A stretch of DNA of 7,338 nt from an uncultured Gemmatimonadota bacterium (GTDB lineage: Bacteria; Gemmatimonadota; Gemmatimonadetes; Gemmatimonadales; Gemmatimonadaceae): NCBI GenBank assembly GCA_946479015.1, contig CAMLEQ010000182.1:1-7338 (forward strand), given 5' to 3'. The first letter of the stretch is position 1. Each line of letters starts with the position of its first letter. Below the pieces are notes generated by a model. The model did no database searches, was not told where the DNA came from, and saw only the letters and a list, made by a program, of their open reading frames with translations. Made by a program: the position numbers and the translations under genes. This document shows, piece after piece, positions 1-4,705 of the stretch.

Positions 1-833
1 TGGCGGCGACGGCGGAGAAGTCGCGCCTCATCGACGACCTGCGCCGCGCGAACGCCGCGCTGCTCGAGTCGAACGCGCAACTGGAGCAGCAGTACCTGGC
101 GGCGATCGAGGCGCGGCGGCTCAAAGACGAGTTCCTGGCCAACATGAGCCACGAGCTGCGCACCCCGCTCACCGCGGTGCTCGGCTACACGTACCTGCTC
201 CAGGAAGGGTTCTCCGGGCCGCTCACCGACGAGCAGCGCCAGACGCTGTCGCAGGTGACCACCTCCAGCGAGCGGCTGCTGGTGCTGATCGAGGACCTGC
301 TCGAGCTCACCACCATCAAGCGCGGCGAGTTCCGGATGAGCCTCGAGGCGTTCGACCCGCGCGATGCCATACGCGACGCCGTGGCCGCCACCGGCGGGCT
401 GGGCGAGGGCGTGGTGCTGCGCGTGGACCTCCCCGAGGGGGACGTGCCCACGATGCGCAGCGACCGGAAGAAGGTGGTCAAGATCCTCGGCAACCTGCTG
501 AGCAACGCCTACAAGTTCACGGCGCAGGGAGAAGTGTGCGCCGCGGTCGAGGTGCGCAGCGACAGCGTGCGCTTCGGCGTGACGGACACGGGGATCGGCA
601 TCGCCGCCGACGCGCAGCAGCTCGTGTTCGAGGAGTTCCGCCAGGTGGACGGCTCGTCCACGCGGCAGTACGCGGGCTCCGGGCTCGGGCTGGCGCTCTC
701 GCGCCAGCTCGCGCGCTTGCTGGGAGGGGACATCGAGCTGCGCTCCACTCCCGACGTGGGTTCATCGTTCGTGGTCGAGCTGCCGCTGGAGTACCACCCG
801 GATCTCCGGCCGCAGCCCGTGCCGTCCACATGA
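1..833 (+). CDS. Sensor histidine kinase, C-terminal part (5' end outside window)
   Basis: The catalytic core of a two-component sensor kinase, which autophosphorylates a histidine and passes the phosphate to a response regulator. The first full codon is at base 3, giving 276 visible residues. Residues about 5-45 are a charged, leucine-containing helix (likely coiled-coil linker) leading into the H-box KDEFLANMSHELRTPLT, with the phospho-acceptor His at residue 50. The HATPase domain follows: N-box ILGNLLSNAYKFT (about 161-173), G1 box DTGIGI (about 195-200), F-box VFEEFRQVD (about 208-216) and G2 box GSGLGL (about 225-230). All ATP-binding motifs look intact. The ATG at 144 falls inside the H-box, so it is not the real start. 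No receiver domain follows the kinase core. The sensing domain and the cognate regulator lie outside the window, so the signal is unknown. The next gene starts 25 bases after the stop, consistent with co-transcription. Confidence 0.94.
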   Translation, partial: AATAEKSRLIDDLRRANAALLESNAQLEQQYLAAIEARRLKDEFLANMSHELRTPLTAVLGYTYLLQEGFSGPLTDEQRQTLSQVTTSSERLLVLIEDLLELTTIKRGEFRMSLEAFDPRDAIRDAVAATGGLGEGVVLRVDLPEGDVPTMRSDRKKVVKILGNLLSNAYKFTAQGEVCAAVEVRSDSVRFGVTDTGIGIAADAQQLVFEEFRQVDGSSTRQYAGSGLGLALSRQLARLLGGDIELRSTPDVGSSFVVELPLEYHPDLRPQPVPST

Positions 834-862
834 GCATTCGAACATCAGTGCACTCGAGATGA
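830..862 (+). other. Ten-codon mini-ORF bridging kinase and next gene
   Basis: An ATG at 830 overlaps the kinase stop as ATGA. It opens a 10-codon frame (MSIRTSVHSR) whose TGA at 860-862 overlaps the ATG of the following gene, again as ATGA. The peptide itself looks meaningless. The possible role is to carry terminating ribosomes across the 25-base gap. The stretch is visibly less GC-rich than its surroundings. Whether it is translated cannot be told from one sequence. Confidence 0.3.
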
Positions 863-1143
863 TCCAGGAAATCGACACGAGCATGCCGCCGGAGGCCGTG
901 CTGGCCGCCGCGAAGACGTTCTTCACGCGCCGCAATCCCATCTACGCCGCGTTCCTCGAGAAGGAGGGGCCGGCGTACGCGACCTTCCGCGGCCAGGGCG
1001 GGGAGGAGCTGGTGATCGGCGTGTCGCCGATCGAGGGCGGGGGGACGCGCGTGCGCGGCTCCACCTATCTGTTCGATGCGCAGGTCTCGCGCTTCTTCAC
1101 CACGCTCGAGCCGGTGCCGATGGCGGAGGACGTGGTCGGATGA
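859..1143 (+). CDS. Hypothetical 94-residue alpha/beta protein
   Basis: I do not recognise a named family. The protein is short, soluble and has no signal peptide or membrane segment. It reads as a strand (2-6), a helix beginning PPEAVLAAAKTFF (10-22), a short helix around 27-34, then three probable strands (about 39-44, 50-56, 63-70) with a GGGTRVRGSTYLF turn-strand, and a final helix around 72-82. The opening strand-helix beginning with PE and the following antiparallel strands faintly recall the START/SRPBCC (polyketide-cyclase-like) fold, but the protein is only about two thirds of that length, so this is a guess. The ATG at 859 is chosen because it overlaps the stop of the mini-ORF and no in-frame start is visible in the 30 bases upstream. 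The ribosome site is weak (only GAG adjacent to the start). The stop overlaps the next gene by four bases, which implies coupled expression with the ubiquitin-like protein. Confidence 0.75.
   Translation: MIQEIDTSMPPEAVLAAAKTFFTRRNPIYAAFLEKEGPAYATFRGQGGEELVIGVSPIEGGGTRVRGSTYLFDAQVSRFFTTLEPVPMAEDVVG
1123..1130 (+). promoter_or_regulatory. Ribosome binding site for the ubiquitin-like gene
   Basis: GCGGAGGA lies nine bases before the ATG at 1140, inside the end of the preceding gene. It is a good Shine-Dalgarno match and supports the 1140 start over the in-frame ATG at 1146. Confidence 0.6.
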
Positions 1144-1463
1144 CGATGCCATTCGTATCGACGCTGCGCGCGCGCCCGGAGACGGTGGCGCTGGGGAACG
1201 GCGATGGCGCGCGGATCCTCGTGCGCGTGGAGGTGCCGGAGCGGTGGGACGTGGTGCGCCTGTCCACGCCGCCGTCGGAGAGCGTGCTGGCGGTGAAGGT
1301 GGCGGCGCTCGAGGCGCTCGACCCGCGCGCCGACCAGCGCGACTACGTGATCAAGCTCCGCGGCTTCGAGGTGCTCGACGAGCAGAACACGGTCGCCGAT
1401 GCCGGCGCCGTGGACGGCTCCATCTTCCTCCTGACGCGCCGCCGCCGCCGCCCGGTCCGGTGA
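1140..1463 (+). CDS. Ubiquitin-like (YukD/EsaB-type beta-grasp) small protein
   Basis: A 107-residue soluble protein. After about 22 loose N-terminal residues it follows the ubiquitin fold order: strand ILVRVEV (26-32), strand WDVVRLS (36-42), helix around 47-60 (ESVLAVKVAALEAL), strand YVIKLRG (69-75), then VLDEQNTVADAGAVDGS (78-94) and a last strand IFLL. The 'G-x-x-VLDE-x-x-TVADAG-x-x-DGS' stretch corresponds to the 'GKQLEDGRTLSDYNIQKES' region of ubiquitin and to the 'YxItDGD' end of YukD-like proteins. The C-terminus is a run of arginines ending PVR with no di-glycine, so covalent conjugation is unlikely and a binding or adaptor role is more plausible. It overlaps the previous gene by ATGA and the MoxR gene by GTGA, pointing to work with the ATPase. 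The family assignment is by pattern reading only; a generic beta-grasp domain is the main alternative. Confidence 0.8.
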   Translation: MTMPFVSTLRARPETVALGNGDGARILVRVEVPERWDVVRLSTPPSESVLAVKVAALEALDPRADQRDYVIKLRGFEVLDEQNTVADAGAVDGSIFLLTRRRRRPVR

Positions 1464-2494
1464 ACGCCGCCCAGCCGCAGCCGGAGCGCGGCGCGCCCGG
1501 CGGCGGGCGCGACGCCCTCATCGACGCCGCAGCGCGGCTGCGCGCGGAGGTCGGGCGGCGGATCGTGGGACAGGAGCGGGTGATCGACGAGATCCTGATG
1601 GCGATGCTCGCGGGAGGGCACGCGCTCGTGGTGGGCGTGCCCGGCCTCGCGAAGACGCTCATGATCCGCTCGATCGCCGAGGCGATGCGGCTCGACTTCC
1701 GCCGCATCCAGTTCACCCCGGATCTCGTCCCCAGCGACATCACGGGGACGGAGATCCTGGAGGAGGACACGGCCACCGGAGCGCGGCGCTTCCGCTTCGT
1801 GCGCGGGCCGATCTTCGCCAACATCGTGCTGGCGGACGAGATCAACCGCACGCCCCCGCGCACGCAGGCCGCCCTCCTCGAGGCCATGCAGGAGCATAGC
1901 GTCACCGCGGCCGGCGAGACGATGCGGCTCATGGAGCCGTTCTTCGTGCTCGCGACGCAGAATCCGATCGAGCAGGAGGGGACGTACCCGCTCCCCGAGG
2001 CGCAGCTCGATCGCTTCCTCTTCGACATCCGCATCGGCTATCCCACCGAAGAGGACGAAGTGGGGATCCTGCGCGCCACCACCGGCGCCTCGGACGTGGC
2101 GCTCGCGCCGGTGCTCGATGCGGATCATGCGCTCGGCCTGCAGCGTCTGGTCCGCCAGCTCCCGGCGTCCGAGCCCGCGCTGCGCTACGCCGCCGCGCTC
2201 ACTCGCGCCACGCGCCCCGACGATCCCTCCGCGCCCGAGCTGGTGACGCGCTACGTGCGCTGGGGGGCGGGGCCGCGCGCGGGGCAGGCGCTCATCCTCG
2301 GCGCCAAGGCGCACGCGCTGCTCTCCGGCCATCACGCGGTGGCGCCGGAGGACATCCGCCGCGTGGCGCACCCGGTGCTGCGCCACCGGATGCTCCCGAA
2401 CTTCGCCGCCGAGGCGGAAGGGATCGACGCGGAGCGACTCATCGACGAGGTGCTGGAGCGCGTCCCTCCACCGCGGAGCGAGATCCGGCTGTGA
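1460..2494 (+). CDS. MoxR-family AAA+ ATPase
   Basis: A cytoplasmic AAA+ ATPase of 344 residues, normal for the family. MoxR proteins act as chaperone-like remodelers that activate or assemble VWA-containing partners. After a Pro/Gly-rich leader come the IVGQ motif (35-38), Walker A GVPGLAKT (59-66), the FTPDLVPSDITG segment typical of MoxR (85-96), Walker B IVLADEINR (122-130) with catalytic Asp126 and Glu127, sensor-1 in ATQNPIEQEGTYPLPEAQ (Asn168) and the arginine in LDRF (185). A helical lid with 'HHAVAPEDIRRVAHPVLRHR' closes the C-terminus. All catalytic residues appear present. The start is a GTG at 1460 overlapping the stop of the ubiquitin-like gene as GTGA. The frame stays open back to 1076, but that extension lies over the upstream genes and is arginine-rich shadow sequence. 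No clear Shine-Dalgarno precedes 1460, so initiation probably depends on translation of the gene before it. Confidence 0.97.
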   Translation: MNAAQPQPERGAPGGGRDALIDAAARLRAEVGRRIVGQERVIDEILMAMLAGGHALVVGVPGLAKTLMIRSIAEAMRLDFRRIQFTPDLVPSDITGTEILEEDTATGARRFRFVRGPIFANIVLADEINRTPPRTQAALLEAMQEHSVTAAGETMRLMEPFFVLATQNPIEQEGTYPLPEAQLDRFLFDIRIGYPTEEDEVGILRATTGASDVALAPVLDADHALGLQRLVRQLPASEPALRYAAALTRATRPDDPSAPELVTRYVRWGAGPRAGQALILGAKAHALLSGHHAVAPEDIRRVAHPVLRHRMLPNFAAEAEGIDAERLIDEVLERVPPPRSEIRL

Positions 2495-2556
2495 GCGTGC
2501 GCGGCGCGCCGGCGCTCGCGCCCCGCGCTCCACGTTCGCCGGCCGCGCTCCCGTGA
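2491..2556 (+). other. 21-codon mini-ORF bridging moxR and the DUF58 gene
   Basis: A GTG at 2491 overlaps the MoxR stop as GTGA. It opens a 21-codon frame rich in Ala, Pro and Arg whose TGA at 2554-2556 overlaps the DUF58 GTG as GTGA. It fills the only sizeable gap of the module. The peptide has no recognisable motif. It may be a translational bridge, or simply chance in DNA this GC-rich. Both ends share the hexamer GTGAGC, so the DUF58 start could also be debated, but no other frame continues into DUF58. Confidence 0.3.
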
Positions 2557-3440
2557 GCATCGCCGGGTACGGCCCCCTGCTCGACGCGCTGCGCGGGGTC
2601 CGCTGGCCGGCGCGTCGCCCCGCGCGCGGCGGGTCATCGGGGACGCACCCCTCGCCGCTCCGCGGCGCCTCCCCCGAGTTCACCGAGTACCGTCCGTACC
2701 GCCAGGGCGACGATCCGCGGCGGCTGGACTGGAAGCTCCTCGCGCGCAGCGACCGCGCGTACCTGCGCATCACGAGCGATCGCGCCACGCTCGCCACGCT
2801 CATCGTGGTGGACGCATCGGCATCGATGGCGTTCCCCGCGCCGGCCTCGTCGAAGTGGGTGCAGGCGTGCCGCCTCGCGGTGGGGCTGATGGCCGTGGCC
2901 CACGCCGCGGGCGATCCGGTGGGGCTCGCTGTGCCCGGCGAGCGCGGCACGGTGGCGCTCGATCCGCGCACGCGCCGCGACGTACTCGCCGAGGCGGCGC
3001 GCCTCCTCGCCACGGTGACTCCCGCCGGCAGTGCGTCGCTCGCTCCTGCGCTCGCGCGCGCGCGCCGCGCGCATCGCGTGGTGCTCGTCTCCGACTTCCT
3101 CGGCGATGACGGCGACGCGCTCCTCCGCGCCGCGCGCGAGCGGACGAGTGCCGGCGGGGAGCTGCTCGCCGTGCACGTGGTGGCGCGCGAGGAGATCGAG
3201 CCCCCCGCGGGCGCGGTGCTGGCGCTCGACCCGGAGCGCGCGGCGCTGCGCCGCGCACTGGTGGGCGACGCGCGCGCGGAGTACGCCGCGACGTTCGCAC
3301 GCTGGCGCGCCGAGCTGGCGCGGACGTGGCGGCACACGGGGGCGTGGTTCGAGGAGGTGCTGGCGGACGAGCCCGCGGCGCGGGCGGTGCGCCGGCTCGC
3401 GGGGGCGGCGGAGGCGCACGGCGCCGAGGAGGACGCATGA
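2553..3440 (+). CDS. DUF58 protein with VWA-like domain
   Basis: The standard partner of MoxR ATPases, 295 residues, soluble, without the N-terminal membrane helices seen in some DUF58 proteins. The diagnostic DUF58 block occupies residues about 42-73: EFTEYRPYRQGDDPRRLDWK followed by LLARSDRAYLR. A VWA-like domain follows: strand-plus-metal-site IVVDASASM (84-92, the DxSxS motif at Asp87/Ser89/Ser91), then helices, and a second acidic strand end RVVLVSDFLGDD (about 175-186) with Asp181. The MIDAS-type metal site thus looks usable. The C-terminal helices are Arg/Ala/Glu-rich. The start is a GTG at 2553 without an obvious Shine-Dalgarno, so coupling from upstream is likely. Its stop overlaps the BatA-like gene as ATGA. 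The specific ligand is unknown; the role as client or adaptor of MoxR is inferred from the family and from adjacency. Confidence 0.96.
   Translation: MSIAGYGPLLDALRGVRWPARRPARGGSSGTHPSPLRGASPEFTEYRPYRQGDDPRRLDWKLLARSDRAYLRITSDRATLATLIVVDASASMAFPAPASSKWVQACRLAVGLMAVAHAAGDPVGLAVPGERGTVALDPRTRRDVLAEAARLLATVTPAGSASLAPALARARRAHRVVLVSDFLGDDGDALLRAARERTSAGGELLAVHVVAREEIEPPAGAVLALDPERAALRRALVGDARAEYAATFARWRAELARTWRHTGAWFEEVLADEPAARAVRRLAGAAEAHGAEEDA
3426..3432 (+). promoter_or_regulatory. Ribosome binding site for the BatA-like gene
   Basis: GAGGAGG lies four bases before the ATG at 3437, within the last codons of the DUF58 gene. It decides this start over the open frame that extends back to 3326. 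Confidence 0.6.
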
Positions 3441-4705
3441 CCTTCCTCGCGCCGTGGGCGCTCGCGGCGGCCGGCGCGGCGGCGGCGATGGTGGTGGCGC
3501 TCCACCTCCTCGCGCGGCAGCGCCCGCGGCCGCTGCTCTATCCCACGGCGCGCTTCGTGCCGGAGCGGCCGGCGCGCGCGGTGACCCGGGCGGTGCGTCC
3601 GGTGGATCTGCCGCTGCTCGCGCTGCGTGTGCTCGCGGTGCTGCTCATCGGCGCGGCGTTCGCGCATCCGGTGCCGGCGCCGCGGCGGCGCATGGTGGCG
3701 CGCGTGGTGGTGCTCGACCGCTCGGCGTCGGCGCGCGATGCGCGCGAGGGGCGCGACAGCGCGGCGGCGCTGCTGCGCCCGGGGGACCTGCTGGTGGCGT
3801 TCGACTCCACCGCGCGGGTGGTGCACGGCGCCACTCCCGATTCGCTCGCCTCGCTCCCACGGTCGCGCGCCGCCGGATCGCTCTCGGCGGCGCTCGCGGC
3901 AGCGGCGCGCGCCTCGGCGCCGCTGCGCGCGAGCGCGGACTCGGTGGAGCTGGTGCTCGTGTCCCCGTTCGCGCGCGAGGAGTGGGATGCCGCCACGCCC
4001 GCCGTGCGCTCCGCGTGGAACGGCCGCGCGAGGCTGGTGCGCGTCGCGGCGGCGGCGGCCTCGGCGGCGACGGGGCACATCGCGGTGGTGGGCGCGTCGG
4101 CAGATGATCCGGTGCGCGCCACGGTCGCGCTGCTCGGCGCGCGCTCTTCCGGCGCCGACGTGCGGATCGACCGTGGGGCGCGCGCGAGTGCCGACACGGC
4201 GTGGGCGCGCACCGCCGGACACGTGCTGGTGCGCTGGCCCGCGCTCTCGGAGTCCGCGCCCGGCGGGGGAGACACCGTGGGCGCGGTCGTCGCCGGTGAT
4301 TCAGTGCTCGTTGCGCCGATGGCGCGCGCCGAGGTGCTGCCCGCGGGCGGACGTCCGATCGCGCGGTGGGTGGACGGCGTGCCGGCGGCGGTGGAGCGGG
4401 GGACGGGCGCCGGGTGCGTGCGCGACGTGGCGATCCCGATTCCAGCGCGCGGAGACGTCGCGCTGCGCGACGGCGCGCGCTCGCTCCTCCGCGCGCTGGC
4501 CACCCCCTGCGGCGGAGTGCGCGCCACGAGCGTGCTCCCCGATTCCGCGCTGGCGCTGCTGCGAGGAGGGGCGCGTCTGGCGGCGGCGAGCGCGCTCCCC
4601 GCGCTCCCCGGGCGGCCGAGTCGGACGAGCACGTGGCTGCTCGTGGCCGCGGCGGTGCTGCTCGTGCTGGAGCCGGTGGCGCGCCGCGCGGGAGGTGCAC
4701 GGTGA
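3437..4705 (+). CDS. BatA-type membrane protein with VWA-like domain
   Basis: A 422-residue inner-membrane protein. The N-terminus matches the BatA 'two-anchor' pattern: FLAPWALAAAGAAAAMVVALHLLA (first helix, about 3-26), a short basic loop with RPRPLLYPTARFVPERP, then a second helix (about 58-76) ending in GAAFAHP. A VWA-like domain begins with VVVLDRSASA (91-99; Asp94, Ser96 and Ser98 form DxSxS). The middle 200 residues are Ala/Arg/Val-rich and presumably fold outside the cytoplasm. A final helix (about 399-415, WLLVAAAVLLVLEP) anchors the C-terminus. Where VWA domains usually have an acidic residue after the 'LVLVS' strand, this one reads LVLVSPFA (Pro177), so the metal site may be incomplete. 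It sits between DUF58 and DUF4175 with four-base overlaps on both sides. The BatA assignment rests on the double anchor and context. Confidence 0.9.
   Translation: MTFLAPWALAAAGAAAAMVVALHLLARQRPRPLLYPTARFVPERPARAVTRAVRPVDLPLLALRVLAVLLIGAAFAHPVPAPRRRMVARVVVLDRSASARDAREGRDSAAALLRPGDLLVAFDSTARVVHGATPDSLASLPRSRAAGSLSAALAAAARASAPLRASADSVELVLVSPFAREEWDAATPAVRSAWNGRARLVRVAAAAASAATGHIAVVGASADDPVRATVALLGARSSGADVRIDRGARASADTAWARTAGHVLVRWPALSESAPGGGDTVGAVVAGDSVLVAPMARAEVLPAGGRPIARWVDGVPAAVERGTGAGCVRDVAIPIPARGDVALRDGARSLLRALATPCGGVRATSVLPDSALALLRGGARLAAASALPALPGRPSRTSTWLLVAAAVLLVLEPVARRAGGAR
4690..4695 (+). promoter_or_regulatory. Ribosome binding site for the DUF4175-like gene
   Basis: GGGAGG, six bases before the GTG at 4702. 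The surrounding GGGAGGTGC-(3 nt)-GTGAC is repeated almost exactly before the DUF4159 start, and it fixes 4702 as the start although the frame is open back to 4366. Confidence 0.6.

Noticed and set aside
536..862. 108-codon plus-strand frame inside the kinase
   Set aside because: It is arginine-rich and out of frame with the intact HATPase motifs. Only its last ten codons are noted, as a possible bridging mini-ORF.
1076..1459. N-terminal extension of the MoxR frame from ATG 1076
   Set aside because: It overlaps two better-supported genes, reads as low-complexity Arg/Gly/Ala, and would make MoxR far longer than its family. GTG 1460 overlaps the previous stop.
3326..3436. Upstream extension of the BatA-like frame
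   Set aside because: It is a glycine-rich shadow of the DUF58 end. The ATG at 3437 has a strong ribosome site and starts directly with the membrane anchor.
1343..4222. 959-codon open frame on the minus strand
   Set aside because: Its translation is Arg/His/Ala-rich without domains and it lies opposite clear MoxR and DUF58 genes. Long antisense frames are expected at this GC content.
4366..4701. Upstream extension of the DUF4175-like frame
   Set aside because: It is a shadow of the BatA-like gene. GTG 4702 has a good ribosome site and overlaps the previous stop.
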